Source: an uncultured Pelagibacteraceae bacterium | Lineage (GTDB): Bacteria; Pseudomonadota; Alphaproteobacteria; Pelagibacterales; Pelagibacteraceae | Reading direction: 5' to 3' | Assembly (NCBI GenBank): GCA_902538255.1 | Contig: CACBEJ010000001.1 | Span: 240,021-304,020 of the forward strand | DNA length: 64,000 bases | In this document: one piece after another, positions 47,631-57,106 of the stretch | Position numbering within the stretch: the stretch's first letter is position 1 | Layout: the number at the start of each line of letters is the position of its first letter | The notes under the pieces: generated by a model | Databases searched by the model: none | What the model was told of the DNA's origin: nothing | Seen by the model: the letters and a program-made list of their open reading frames with translations, nothing else | Position numbers and translations under genes: made by a program

Positions 47631-49358
47631 CTATTCTTTATCTTCCTCTTTTTTCTTTAAATCTTCAGAAAGTGACGAAAAAGGTAAATTTTTTCCACTA
47701 GCTTCACTTCCATAGGTTTTTAAAGCAATATCTCTATCTTTCTCTTCAAGGTATTTGATACTCAAAACTACTTTACGTTTTTCGTGTGAAATTTCTTTTA
47801 TACCAACATCTACAGACTCATTACCTGTCCATCTAGACGGTCTTGCATCAGCTGAATTAATAGCAATTTCTGATTTTTTGATATGAAAATCCAGAGCACA
47901 ATCCTCAGGCCTTACAGTTAATCCTTTATTATCTGTACTTATTACTTTAACAGTAATTGTGTCACCTTGTTTTTTGTCTTTGAAGAAATCAAATGGATCT
48001 TTTTGAGTTTGACGATGTCCTACCCTTATTTTTTGTTCAGACGGTTTAATTTCAAGAACTTTAACTTTTAATTTATCACCTTTCCTGTATTTACTTAATT
48101 CCTCCTCACCATTGTTTAAAAATGTTAAGTCATTTGAATGAAGGAAAGCTTCAATTTCAAGGTCTTCCACTTGCACAAATAGTGCGTATTCGTTTTTGCT
48201 TACAACTTCAGCTTCTGTTTCAGTACCAACTGGAAAACGAGTTGAAAAAATTTCAAATGGGTTTTCTTGAGTTAATCTGTAGCTTACAGCTACTCTTCTC
48301 TTTTCTTTATCTATCTCTTGTATCATTACTGGAATTTCTTGATGAATTTTAAACATTTTTTTTGCTGATACATTTTTTTTTGTCCACGAAAGCTCTGAAG
48401 AATGTAGTAGAGTGGTAAGACCTGGTTCAAGCTCTGCAAAGGCGCCAAAGTCAGTAATTTTCATGATCTTGGCCGTATAAACTTTATTTAATTCATAATT
48501 GTCGATATGTTCAAATGGGTCGGGTGATAATTGTTTAATCGAACATCCAACTTGTAATTTCTCTTTATCTACTGAAATTACTTTCAATTCTGATTTTTGT
48601 CCTATCTCAAGTATCTGATCCGGGTGGTCAACTCTGCTATAACTCAGTTCTTGAAGATGTACTAGAACATCAAGCTCACCGTTCACATTAAAAAATGCAC
48701 CAAAACTTGAGAAACCTTTGCATTCAGCATTTTTAATTATATCTCCTTCTTTGAAACGTTCTATAATTTTTGCTTTATCTTCTTTTTTAAAGGAAGAAAT
48801 TATTTCACGACGTGAAACGCATGCATTTCCACGAACCTTATCAAGTTTGATAAGGGCAAATTTTTGAGGTTCATTCATTAGATGACTTATGTCCTTTAGA
48901 GGCTTATCTGAAATTTGTGAGCCTGGTAAAAACATTAACGAGCCAGTATCAATATGCTCAACAATACATCCACCTTTACATTTAGATGTAATTTTACCCA
49001 TGATAGGTTCATTTTTTTCATATGCCTCTACCAACTTATCCCATCCTTTAATCTTTTGAGCTTTACTTGCAGAAACTAAAACTTCTCCATGTTTGTCTTC
49101 AATTTTTTCTAATAAAACAGATATTTTTTCTCCAATTTTAATTTTATCAGCAAGACCCATACTTTTTAATTCATTAATATCTAGCACCGGCTCTGATTTA
49201 AGCCCTTCTACAAAAAGAAATACAAATTTTTCAGTTATTTTATTAATCTTACCTTCTATTATTTTTCCTTCCTCGATTTGGATTTTTGAGAGTTGAGTGT
49301 TTAATAATTTTTCGAATTCTTGAGATGCTGGGCTTGTTAAATCTTTATAAATTTCCAT
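47631..49358 (-). CDS. rpsA: 30S ribosomal protein S1
   Basis: Binds mRNA on the 30S subunit, important where Shine-Dalgarno sequences are weak, as in this AT-rich genome. 575 residues containing six OB-fold S1 repeats (starts near residues 30, 115, 200, 285, 375 and 460; e.g. KGFSSFGAFFNVNGELDVLV and ITDFGAFAELEPGLTTLLHS). The C-terminus is acidic/lysine-rich. Its start overlaps the cmk stop by one base. Confidence 0.95.
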   Translation of the reverse strand: MEIYKDLTSPASQEFEKLLNTQLSKIQIEEGKIIEGKINKITEKFVFLFVEGLKSEPVLDINELKSMGLADKIKIGEKISVLLEKIEDKHGEVLVSASKAQKIKGWDKLVEAYEKNEPIMGKITSKCKGGCIVEHIDTGSLMFLPGSQISDKPLKDISHLMNEPQKFALIKLDKVRGNACVSRREIISSFKKEDKAKIIERFKEGDIIKNAECKGFSSFGAFFNVNGELDVLVHLQELSYSRVDHPDQILEIGQKSELKVISVDKEKLQVGCSIKQLSPDPFEHIDNYELNKVYTAKIMKITDFGAFAELEPGLTTLLHSSELSWTKKNVSAKKMFKIHQEIPVMIQEIDKEKRRVAVSYRLTQENPFEIFSTRFPVGTETEAEVVSKNEYALFVQVEDLEIEAFLHSNDLTFLNNGEEELSKYRKGDKLKVKVLEIKPSEQKIRVGHRQTQKDPFDFFKDKKQGDTITVKVISTDNKGLTVRPEDCALDFHIKKSEIAINSADARPSRWTGNESVDVGIKEISHEKRKVVLSIKYLEEKDRDIALKTYGSEASGKNLPFSSLSEDLKKKEEDKE

Positions 49359-50014
49359 TAAAATTCTAAATTCCTATCTATTATTTTTTTTATTTTTAAA
49401 AAACATGACCTTTTAGTAAGGTTTGTGGTATTAATCAATAGTGAATCTTTCGTCTTTTTAAGAGGTGAAATTTTTCTACTAAAGTCACTTTTATCTCTAT
49501 TTTTAATACTTTTTAGGACTTCTTTATAAGATATATTTTTATTTATTAGTTTAAGTTCCTTGTATCTTCGTAGTGCTCTAGTTTTGATATTTGCGGTAAT
49601 GTAAAACTTAAAGTCAGCATCTGGCACAATATTATAGGTTATATCTCTTCCATCTAGACAAGAGCCATTATATTTTTTCGGAGGATTATATGCGAAATTT
49701 AATTGAAATGAGTGCACTAATTTTCTAATTTTTTTGTTCTTAGAGATAATTGCTGCCTCATTTCCAACCTCATCTATTAATAGAGATTTATTTGATAAAT
49801 CTTTTATTTTGAGATTTTTTATTTTGATTTTAAGGAACTTCAAGTTAAATTTATTTGGATACCTAAGTTTCAAATAAGCCATAAACCTATAAATTTTTCC
49901 AGTATCAAGATAAAAAAGATTGTAATGTTTTGATATTGATTTAGCTAAAGTTCCTGCCCCAGCTGCAGCTGGTGAGTCAATTGCTATTTTTAAAATTTTT
50001 TTTCTTTTTATCAT
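49358..50014 (-). CDS. cmk: Cytidylate kinase
   Basis: Phosphorylates CMP/dCMP. 218 residues. The P-loop is IDSPAAAGAGTLAKSIS, where the family usually has GPAGSGKS/T; here the canonical Lys-Ser is replaced (AGAGTLAK), as is usual for several CMP kinases (SGAGKGT-like with shift). The CMP-site GSCLDGRDITYNIVPDADFK and the lid LRRYKE segment are clear. It sits between aroA and rpsA with one-base overlaps on both sides, the conserved aroA-cmk-rpsA order. Confidence 0.92.
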   Translation of the reverse strand: MIKRKKILKIAIDSPAAAGAGTLAKSISKHYNLFYLDTGKIYRFMAYLKLRYPNKFNLKFLKIKIKNLKIKDLSNKSLLIDEVGNEAAIISKNKKIRKLVHSFQLNFAYNPPKKYNGSCLDGRDITYNIVPDADFKFYITANIKTRALRRYKELKLINKNISYKEVLKSIKNRDKSDFSRKISPLKKTKDSLLINTTNLTKRSCFLKIKKIIDRNLEF

Positions 50015-51336
50015 TATTTTTTTAACTGATTTATTATTTTTAAAAAATTTGGAAAGGATGTTTTAATTGAGTTTTTGTCATGAATTTCCCAATCTCCACC
50101 AAATGTTAATCCTGCGATAACGCTTGTCATAAATACCCTATGATCTTTCAAAAAATTTTTAATAATAATTTTTTTTTTAACTTTTATATTTGGATTACCA
50201 AAAATCTTAATTGAATTTTTTGTTAATATAGTTTTAATACCAATACTATTTAAAATTTTATTACCCCATTTAAGTCTAGGACTCTCTTTTTGATTTAATT
50301 CTCCTATATCTTTGAATGTGGAAACCCCTTTAGCTTTGGCTGCAACTAAAAAAATAATTAGGAATTCATCAATGGCAAAGCTATTATATTTTGTAGGACA
50401 TTTAATTGGTTTTATAAATTTTGGATTTTTAATTATAATATCCGCTATCTTTTCACCTTTGTATATTTTCTTATTTTGATATTTAATTTGAACACCCATT
50501 TTTTTTAGAATAGTAATTATTCCTGTCCTTGAAGAATTTATATTTACATTTTTAATCGTAAGTTTTGCATCTTTTGTTAAAGCCGTTAAAACCATAAAAA
50601 ATGCGCTAGAACTTATGTCGGATGGAATTTTATAGTTTATTTTTTTAATTTTATTTACTTTTTTTACTTTAATTAAATCATAATTTTTTTTGATTTTAAT
50701 TTTAATGGGAAGTTTTAAGTATTTTGATAATAGTTCTGTGTGATTTCGGGATTTTTTAGCTTTTATAGTTGTTATACCCTCAGTTCTCATTCCGGCTAAA
50801 ATTACAGCACTTTTGCACTGCGCAGATCCATTTTTTTCTTTATAATAAATTGGTTTTAAATTTTTGTTCCCACAAATTTCTAAAGGTAAGTTTTTATTAT
50901 TTTTGAGTATAAATTTTGCGCCAAATTTACTTAATGGATCTGAAACTCTTTTAAAATCTCTTTTTGATAAACTTTTATCTCCGATAAGTTTAATTGTAAA
51001 AGGAGAGTTAACTAATAAACCAAGTATCAGTCTACCAAGCGTTCCAGAATTTTCAGCATTTATCTTTAGATTTTTTTTATATTTAAAACCATTTATTCCT
51101 TTTCCAAAAATTTCACATTCATTTTTTTTAATTACAACTTTAATGCCAAGAATCTTTATAGCATTGATTGCAGACAAAACATCTTCTGACATCAATAAGT
51201 TTTTTGCTTTTGATTTTCCATTAGCTAAAGCAGAAAATAAAACCCATCTTATGCTTAAGCTTTTATCTCCACTAACATTAATTTTTTTTGAGAAACCTTT
51301 TATTTTATTTTTAATAATAACTTTATTTGACATCAA
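50014..51336 (-). CDS. aroA: EPSP synthase (3-phosphoshikimate 1-carboxyvinyltransferase)
   Basis: Sixth step of the shikimate pathway, making 5-enolpyruvylshikimate-3-phosphate. 440 residues; VSGDKSLSIRWVLFSALANG (KSxSxR), ENSGTLGRLILGLL and the KESPRLKWG (KES-R) segment are the substrate-binding motifs. The residue after NSGT is L rather than the usual A/T, so glyphosate class is not assigned. It overlaps cmk by one base and is three bases from lptB. Confidence 0.94.
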   Translation of the reverse strand: MMSNKVIIKNKIKGFSKKINVSGDKSLSIRWVLFSALANGKSKAKNLLMSEDVLSAINAIKILGIKVVIKKNECEIFGKGINGFKYKKNLKINAENSGTLGRLILGLLVNSPFTIKLIGDKSLSKRDFKRVSDPLSKFGAKFILKNNKNLPLEICGNKNLKPIYYKEKNGSAQCKSAVILAGMRTEGITTIKAKKSRNHTELLSKYLKLPIKIKIKKNYDLIKVKKVNKIKKINYKIPSDISSSAFFMVLTALTKDAKLTIKNVNINSSRTGIITILKKMGVQIKYQNKKIYKGEKIADIIIKNPKFIKPIKCPTKYNSFAIDEFLIIFLVAAKAKGVSTFKDIGELNQKESPRLKWGNKILNSIGIKTILTKNSIKIFGNPNIKVKKKIIIKNFLKDHRVFMTSVIAGLTFGGDWEIHDKNSIKTSFPNFLKIINQLKK

Positions 51337-51339
51337 AAT

Positions 51340-52116
51340 TTAGCTTATTTTGAATGAGTTTCCAAAATAAGCTCTTTGAGCATTTGTGTCATTAATTAGA
51401 GTAGATGGTGATCCTTGAGCGATAATTTTACAATTACTCAAAATCATGGCAACATCTACACAAGCTAGTAAGTCTCTCGCTTGATGGTCGCATATGCAGA
51501 TGGTAATTTGATTCTCTTGTTGAAGATTAACAATAATTTCTTGAATCATTTTTATTGTCAAGATATCTAGCGCTGCAAAGCATTCATCTAGTAAAAGAAC
51601 TTTTGGGTCACCAAGTAAAGCTAACGCAATCACAAGTTTCTTTTTTTGTCCTCCTGATAAATATTTGGCTTTGATATCTTTTACATTTTCTAATTCAAAT
51701 TTTGTAATCATATAGTCTATTTTGTTTTTCATTAAATTTTTATTATCAATAACAATTTCTGCTATAGCTTTTAAATTATCCAATAAAGATAAATCTTCGA
51801 AAAAACCCCCATACTGAGGTACATAACCAATTTTATATTTCTTTGTTCTTAGATAAATAGGGTGATCATTAATTACCTCACCATTGATCTTTATTTTTCC
51901 TGTTTGAGGCACAATTAAACCTGTTATTAAATTAAATATTGTTGATTTACCAACTCCGTTTGGACCCAACATACCAAATATTTCACTTTCATTAATTTTA
52001 AAATTTATATTATCCAAAATTAATCTGTTACCGTATGATAATGATATATTTTCAAATTCTATTATAGAATTTTTATTTTTAAACGATTTAATTCTGAATT
52101 TTTTAACTATACCCAT
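51340..52116 (-). CDS. lptB: Lipopolysaccharide export ATPase LptB
   Basis: ABC ATPase of the LptB2FGC transporter. 258 residues: Walker A GPNGVGKST, Q-loop VPQYGGFFEDLSLLDNL, signature YLSGGQKKKL, Walker B KVLLLDECFAALD, switch His in CICDHQ. Two departures from typical LptB are visible: SGGQKKK for SGGERRR and DECFA for DEPFA. It is directly downstream of lptC (three bases), which supports LptB over other ABC ATPases. The usual lptA between them is missing. Confidence 0.87.
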   Translation of the reverse strand: MGIVKKFRIKSFKNKNSIIEFENISLSYGNRLILDNINFKINESEIFGMLGPNGVGKSTIFNLITGLIVPQTGKIKINGEVINDHPIYLRTKKYKIGYVPQYGGFFEDLSLLDNLKAIAEIVIDNKNLMKNKIDYMITKFELENVKDIKAKYLSGGQKKKLVIALALLGDPKVLLLDECFAALDILTIKMIQEIIVNLQQENQITICICDHQARDLLACVDVAMILSNCKIIAQGSPSTLINDTNAQRAYFGNSFKIS

Positions 52117-52119
52117 TTT

Positions 52120-52695
52120 TTATTTCGTTGTTTTAAATGAAACCTTATGATCTTTATCGTACATATAAAATTTAGTATTTTTAGTTTTAATGTCAATTTC
52201 AACAACATCTGTTTTTAGGACGTTATTGCTGTCTGAAAAAACAACATCATCTGATATTATCATTGAATTCCTTTGTAAAGAAAAATCCAAATATTCTCCT
52301 TTAATATTATTTTGCAAATAATTAATTAATATATTTTTGTTAAAAATAGTATCAAAATTATTAATATTATATTTGCCATATTCTGAGGAAATAAATATTT
52401 TATTTTGATTATTTAATATTATTTTAGCCTTAACATCTTTTAGAAAAATTACATTATCATTATTTATATCTATTTCACCCTCCCTAGCTGTAATTATATA
52501 TTCATTACCCCTTATATCTTTTGAGGTATACTTTACATTTTGAATAATGTTAGAAGTAAAAGATTTTTCCTCAATTTTTGTTTCATCTATTTTCACCTTT
52601 TTTTTTTCAACTGGAATTTGATAAAAATAAATAAATAAAGCTATGATTATTGATGCTAGAATGAAAATCAATAGTACCAAATTTCTTTTTGTCAT
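52120..52695 (-). CDS. lptC: LPS export protein LptC
   Basis: 191 residues: one N-terminal membrane helix (about 5-25, LVLLIFILASIIIALFIYFY) and a periplasmic beta-jellyroll-like part (YTSKDIRGNEYIITAREGEI ... IFLKDVKAKI). LptC bridges LptB2FG to LptA in LPS transport. It abuts kdsD (zero-gap) and lies three bases before lptB. Sequence similarity is weak beyond the YTxxDxxGxxYxIxAxxG pattern, but context makes the call good. Confidence 0.85.
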   Translation of the reverse strand: MTKRNLVLLIFILASIIIALFIYFYQIPVEKKKVKIDETKIEEKSFTSNIIQNVKYTSKDIRGNEYIITAREGEIDINNDNVIFLKDVKAKIILNNQNKIFISSEYGKYNINNFDTIFNKNILINYLQNNIKGEYLDFSLQRNSMIISDDVVFSDSNNVLKTDVVEIDIKTKNTKFYMYDKDHKVSFKTTK

Positions 52696-53664
52696 CTATG
52701 AAATGTTTGATTGTAATAAATTATGAATATGGACTACACCAATTGTTTTAGATTTATATTTTTTGCTAAAAACGCAAAGAGATGTGATTTTCTTGCTATT
52801 CATGACTGATAGGGCTTTAGCTGCTAATTCATTTTTATCAATAGAGACAGGTTTTTTTGTCATAATTTTACTAACTTTTAATAATTGAAAATTTTCTTTT
52901 TTTTGACTAAATCTTCTTATCTGGCCGTCTGTAATTATCCCAATTGTATTTCTTTTTTTATTTCTAATTAATAAAATTCCTAATTTTTTTTCGCTTAAAA
53001 TTTTTAAAGCTTTACTCATTTGCATATTTTCATTTACAAAAGGTATTTTATTTCCTGTCAACATTATATCTTCTACTGTTTTTAATTGAGCCCCAAGACT
53101 ACCTGCAGGATGTAATTTTTTAAAATCCATTCTTCCAAATTTTTTCAATTTCATTGTTGAAATTGCTAGAGCATCTCCAAGAGCAAGCTGTGCCGTGGTA
53201 CTAGATGTTGGTACAATTCCTCCTGCTTCTATAACTTTTGGAATTAAAAGTTTAATATCTGAAGCTTTATACAAAATAGAATCTTTTTTTGAAACAATCC
53301 CGATCACTAATATTTTATTTCTTTTAGCAAATTGAATTATATTTTTTAGTTCATTAGTTTCACCTGAGTTACTTATTAGAACTAAAATATCTTTTTTTGA
53401 AATCATACCAAGATCTCCATGTGATGCCTCACTTGCTGATAAACTAAAAGAAGGAGTTCCTACTGAAGCTAGGGTTGCTGCAATTTTGGCTGCTATCAGG
53501 CCACTTTTACCAACACCACATAAAATGACTTTTGATTGACATTTGGCAATTTGGATTACTGCATCATTGAATGAATTATTAATATTTTTTTTTAGAATTT
53601 GTAATGCTTTGATTTCTAGATTAATTACATACTTAGCATCTACTATAAATTTTTTTTTATGCAT
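52696..53664 (-). CDS. kdsD: Arabinose-5-phosphate isomerase (KpsF/GutQ family)
   Basis: Converts ribulose-5-phosphate to arabinose-5-phosphate, the first step toward Kdo. 322 residues: N-terminal SIS domain (VILCGVGKSGLIAAKIAATL; SASEASHGDLGMI; LISNSGETNEL) followed by two CBS repeats (about 205-320). kdsB, for the later Kdo step, lies at 58.7 kb. Starts at the rnd stop (one-base overlap). Export genes lptC-lptB follow. Confidence 0.93.
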   Translation of the reverse strand: MHKKKFIVDAKYVINLEIKALQILKKNINNSFNDAVIQIAKCQSKVILCGVGKSGLIAAKIAATLASVGTPSFSLSASEASHGDLGMISKKDILVLISNSGETNELKNIIQFAKRNKILVIGIVSKKDSILYKASDIKLLIPKVIEAGGIVPTSSTTAQLALGDALAISTMKLKKFGRMDFKKLHPAGSLGAQLKTVEDIMLTGNKIPFVNENMQMSKALKILSEKKLGILLIRNKKRNTIGIITDGQIRRFSQKKENFQLLKVSKIMTKKPVSIDKNELAAKALSVMNSKKITSLCVFSKKYKSKTIGVVHIHNLLQSNIS

Positions 53665-54275
53665 TAGTGTGACCAGATATCATCCCTAAATAATGCTAAG
53701 TCAAGCTCAACTCTAGTTTTAAGAAATTTTAAACAATTTTGATATAATTTTATTCTGCTTTCTCTTATTAAAATTTTATTTAATTCTTCGTGTATTTTAT
53801 GTAAATAAATTACATCATTTGCACAATATTTTAGTTGTGCAGGTGTAAGTTCACCTCCAAAGTCTGAATTTTGAAATTGTTTGCTTATATCTATGTTAAT
53901 AAATTCTTTAATAAGAGTTTTTAAAGAATGATTATCTGAGTATGATCTAGCAAGTTTTGAGGCTATTTTAGTATCAAGAATATTATTTGTTTCTGTTTTT
54001 AGGTAGTATTTAATATGTGCTATATCTGCACGAGCATAATGAAATATTTTAACTATTTTTTCATCACTTAGTATTTTTACTAAATTAGGAGCATTGTAGT
54101 TAAGTCTATCAAATTGAATAATATGAGCCTCAGAATTTCCAGTAGATATTTGTATTAGGCACAAAGGATCACGTCTGACATTTAGACCCATAAATTCACC
54201 ATCTACAGCTATTATATTGCCTAATTTCAAATCATTTGGTAAATCGTTTTTATATAATTGGATTTTATTACTCAT
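53664..54275 (-). CDS. rnd: Ribonuclease D-like 3'-5' exonuclease
   Basis: 203 residues from the ATG at 54275 (MSNKIQLYKN). A TTG eight codons upstream is possible but would overlap the divergent gene at 54290. DEDDy motifs: AVDGEFMGLNVR (DxE), FHYARADIAHI and LKYCANDVIYL (YxxxD). It lacks the HRDC domains of E. coli RNase D (about 375 residues), as is common in alphaproteobacteria for the short rnd gene upstream of kdsD. Likely processes tRNA or other RNA 3' ends. Confidence 0.85.
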   Translation of the reverse strand: MSNKIQLYKNDLPNDLKLGNIIAVDGEFMGLNVRRDPLCLIQISTGNSEAHIIQFDRLNYNAPNLVKILSDEKIVKIFHYARADIAHIKYYLKTETNNILDTKIASKLARSYSDNHSLKTLIKEFINIDISKQFQNSDFGGELTPAQLKYCANDVIYLHKIHEELNKILIRESRIKLYQNCLKFLKTRVELDLALFRDDIWSH

Positions 54276-54289
54276 TTTAACATATATAT

Positions 54290-55252
54290 ATGAAAGCAAA
54301 AAATTGTCTAATTTTTGGTGGAAGTGGTCAAATAGGTAGAAACTTAATAAGAAAGCTTACGAAGAACAATTATAAAGTTACAGTTGTCACTAGAAATATT
54401 CATCAAAAAAGTTATATCATTAAAACCCAAGCAAATGCAGGATATATTGATATTGTTGAGGCAAATATTTTTGATGAAAAAAAAATAAGGAACCTTTTTC
54501 AAAATACGGATATTTGTATAAATCTTGTAGGTATTTTGTTTGAGAATAAAAAGGGTAATTCATTTAAAAATATACATGTAGTTTTCCCTTCCATTTTGTC
54601 AAAACTTTCAAAGCAATATAATCTAAAACATTTTATTCATTTATCTTCTTTAGGAGTAAGCGAGGCTAAAAATTCTAGTTATGCTCAAAGCAAACTTGAT
54701 GGAGAAGCTGAAATCCTAAAAAATTTTCCTTTAGCTACTATCTTGAGACCATCTGTAGTCTACTCATCAGATGATAACTTCACTACAAATTTTATGACTT
54801 TGCTCAATCGTTTACCAATATTTCCACTTTATTATAATGGTAATACAAAGTTTGTACCAATTCATTGCTCAGATCTAACAGATATAATATATCATGTCAT
54901 TTCAAAAAATATTTATTCGAATATAATTGAGTGTGTAGGACCTGAGACAATAAATTTTAAAGATATAATTAATAGACTATTAAATTTAATTGGTAAAAAA
55001 AGAATATTAATTCCTTTCCCTTTGACCTTAGCAAAAATCACTGCAAGATTATTTGAATTTATGCCAAAACCACTTTTAACTAGAGATCAATTAATTCTTC
55101 TAAAATATGACAATATTCCATCTGGAAAATATAAAACTAATTCAGATGTAGGAGTTCCAAGTAAAAGGTACTTTGATATTGAAGTTGAAAAATATTGTTA
55201 TATGTGGAGAGAAGGTGGCCAATTTTCTACAGATAGATATAAATCAGACTGA
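54290..55252 (+). CDS. NAD(P)-binding NDUFA9-like atypical SDR protein
   Basis: 320 residues with an N-terminal Rossmann fold (CLIFGGSGQIGRNLIRKL) and the extended SDR pattern (NLVGILFENKKGNSFKNIH, HLSSLGVSEAKNSSYAQSK, with the YxxxK as YAQSK). It matches the complex-I NDUFA9 subfamily that alphaproteobacteria encode as a stand-alone gene. A role in complex I assembly or quinone chemistry is inferred from that family. Divergent from rnd with 14 bases between starts and convergent with gcrA. Confidence 0.85.
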   Translation: MKAKNCLIFGGSGQIGRNLIRKLTKNNYKVTVVTRNIHQKSYIIKTQANAGYIDIVEANIFDEKKIRNLFQNTDICINLVGILFENKKGNSFKNIHVVFPSILSKLSKQYNLKHFIHLSSLGVSEAKNSSYAQSKLDGEAEILKNFPLATILRPSVVYSSDDNFTTNFMTLLNRLPIFPLYYNGNTKFVPIHCSDLTDIIYHVISKNIYSNIIECVGPETINFKDIINRLLNLIGKKRILIPFPLTLAKITARLFEFMPKPLLTRDQLILLKYDNIPSGKYKTNSDVGVPSKRYFDIEVEKYCYMWREGGQFSTDRYKSD

Positions 55253-55271
55253 TATTTCCCTTTTTAAAATA

Positions 55272-55769
55272 CTATGCTGATTTAATTTTCTTTTCTATAA
55301 ACTCTGGAACATCATTTTTTTCTATCCCTTCCTCTTTTTTACCTTTGGGTTGATAAGCATAAAGCAAGTGTAATTTACAGTAAGAAAAATCTTTAAGTGA
55401 TGACCTTCCACAAAAATAAAACGTATCTTCATTTGGATGACCTATCGGCCATTTACATGAATTTTCATCTAGCTCTTCTAACTGTTTAGGATTTTCAGGT
55501 TCAAAATCTTTTTCAATAATTAATGATTTAAATTTGCTTTTGCGTCTTTTTCGAAATTTGATGTTTTTTTCCTCTGATGAATTTTTAAAATTTTGATTTG
55601 AAATTGCAGACCTAGTTTTGATTTTTGCTGACAAATTAAGTCTGTGAGCTTTTCCAATTACAGCATTTCTACTTATACCACCTATAATTTCAGCAATTTG
55701 GCTTGCTGTGTATTCTTTGTTACCCCAAAGCTCTTTTAATTTTGCAATTTTTTCTTCTGTCCAGCTCAT
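55272..55769 (-). CDS. gcrA: Cell-cycle regulator GcrA
   Basis: 165 residues: the N-terminal DNA-binding helix-turn-helix SWTEEKIAKLKELWGNKEYT and SRNAVIGKAHRLNLSAK are the GcrA signature; the C-terminal sigma-70-binding part carries Cys residues (CKWPIGHPNEDTFYFCG ... YCKLH). GcrA binds methylated GANTC sites and sigma-70 to control cell-cycle genes in alphaproteobacteria. No ccrM is in the window. The upstream gap (55770-55938) has a DnaA-box-like sequence. Confidence 0.93.
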   Translation of the reverse strand: MSWTEEKIAKLKELWGNKEYTASQIAEIIGGISRNAVIGKAHRLNLSAKIKTRSAISNQNFKNSSEEKNIKFRKRRKSKFKSLIIEKDFEPENPKQLEELDENSCKWPIGHPNEDTFYFCGRSSLKDFSYCKLHLLYAYQPKGKKEEGIEKNDVPEFIEKKIKSA

Positions 55770-55849
55770 ATGTCTACATGTTGTATCTTTTTTATATAAG
55801 ATAACAATATACTGATATTAAATTAAATTAAACAATCAAAAAATAAGAG

Positions 55850-55858
55850 TTATCAACA
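55850..55858 (+). promoter_or_regulatory. DnaA-box-like site upstream of gcrA
   Basis: TTATCAACA at 55850-55858 differs from the consensus TTATCCACA at one base. It lies 81 bases from the gcrA start and on the argD side of the divergent gap. DnaA activates gcrA in Caulobacter, which motivates the call. In AT-rich DNA such a match is not rare. Confidence 0.25.
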
Positions 55859-55938
55859 TTAATACACAATTAACAAAATATATATGTTTTCAATCCTTAC
55901 TTGTATAAATAATTAAACTTAAAAAAAAAAAAAAATTT

Positions 55939-57105
55939 ATGAGTTCTTTAGCAAAAAACTATAATAGAAAAAAAATTTCATTTAAATTTGGAAAAGGAAG
56001 TTATTTATATTCTGCTCAAAATAAAAAATATTTAGATTTTGTACAAGGAATAGCTGTTAACTCTTTAGGACATGCACATCCTAAATTAATAAAAACTTTA
56101 AATGATCAGTCAAAAAAATTATGGCATGTATCTAATGCATTTCAAATTCCAGAGGGAGAAAAATTAGCTAAAAAGTTATGTAAAAAAACTTTTGCTGATT
56201 ATGTAATGTTTCAAAATAGTGGAGCTGAAGCCACGGAAGCAGCAATTAAAGTTGCTAGAAGATATTTTTACTCAATAGGTAAACCTAAAAAAAATAGAAT
56301 TCTATGCATCAAAAACTCCTTCCATGGAAGAACTTTAGCGGCAATTTTTGCTAGTGGATCAAAGAAAATGACTGAGGGATTTGGTCCAAAAGTGACAGGT
56401 TTTGATCATTTTAATTTTGGAGATCATAATTCTCTAAAAAAGAAAATTAATAAGAATACAGCTGCAATTATGGTTGAAACCATTATGGGTGAAGGTGGCA
56501 TTAAAGTTATCCCTGATTGGTGCTTAAAAGAATTGAGATCATTATGTAATAAGAAAAAAATATTATTAATACTTGATGAGGTTCAGTGCGGAATAGGAAG
56601 ATCTGGTGATTTCTTTGCTTTTGAAAAATCAAAAGTAAAACCTGATATTGTGCCAATTGCAAAAGGAATAGGTGGAGGATTTCCTCTTGGAGCAGTTTTA
56701 ATGAATAAAAAAGTTGCATCGTGCATGACACCAGGCACACATGGATCAACATTTGGAGGAAACCCATTAGCTATGTCTGTTGGAAATACTGTCATGGATA
56801 TCATATCAAATAAGAAATTTTTAAATAATATAAAAAGTTTATCAAAATATTTTTTAATCAAACTAAATAAGATCCAAGATAAACACCCAAATGTAATTAA
56901 GAAAATAAGGGGAAAAGGTTTCTTAATTGGGATACAGTTATATAAAGATCAAACAGAATTTATTAAAAAATTGATGGATAATCAGTTATTGACTATACGA
57001 GCAGCAGAAAATGTAGTTCGTATTTTACCGCCATTAAATGTTAAAAAAAATGAAATAGATTTAGCAATAAAAATTATTGAAAAGGTCTGCTCACAGATAA
57101 AATAA
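55939..57105 (+). CDS. argD: Acetylornithine aminotransferase
   Basis: PLP enzyme forming N-acetylornithine. 388 residues: NSGAEATEAAIKVARRYF, FHGRTLAAIFASG, LILDEVQCGIGR and the PLP lysine in PIAKGIGGGFPLGAVL. It may also act as succinyldiaminopimelate aminotransferase in lysine synthesis, which would fit the dapD/dapE genes in the window. argF follows one base later. The ATG is directly preceded by an uninterrupted run of 15 A (55921-55935), with no Shine-Dalgarno sequence. Confidence 0.95.
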   Translation: MSSLAKNYNRKKISFKFGKGSYLYSAQNKKYLDFVQGIAVNSLGHAHPKLIKTLNDQSKKLWHVSNAFQIPEGEKLAKKLCKKTFADYVMFQNSGAEATEAAIKVARRYFYSIGKPKKNRILCIKNSFHGRTLAAIFASGSKKMTEGFGPKVTGFDHFNFGDHNSLKKKINKNTAAIMVETIMGEGGIKVIPDWCLKELRSLCNKKKILLILDEVQCGIGRSGDFFAFEKSKVKPDIVPIAKGIGGGFPLGAVLMNKKVASCMTPGTHGSTFGGNPLAMSVGNTVMDIISNKKFLNNIKSLSKYFLIKLNKIQDKHPNVIKKIRGKGFLIGIQLYKDQTEFIKKLMDNQLLTIRAAENVVRILPPLNVKKNEIDLAIKIIEKVCSQIK

Positions 57106-57106
57106 T

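Noticed and set aside
54276-54299. TTG start extending rnd by eight codons
   Set aside because: It would overlap the divergent NDUFA9-like gene and is a weaker start than the ATG at 54275.
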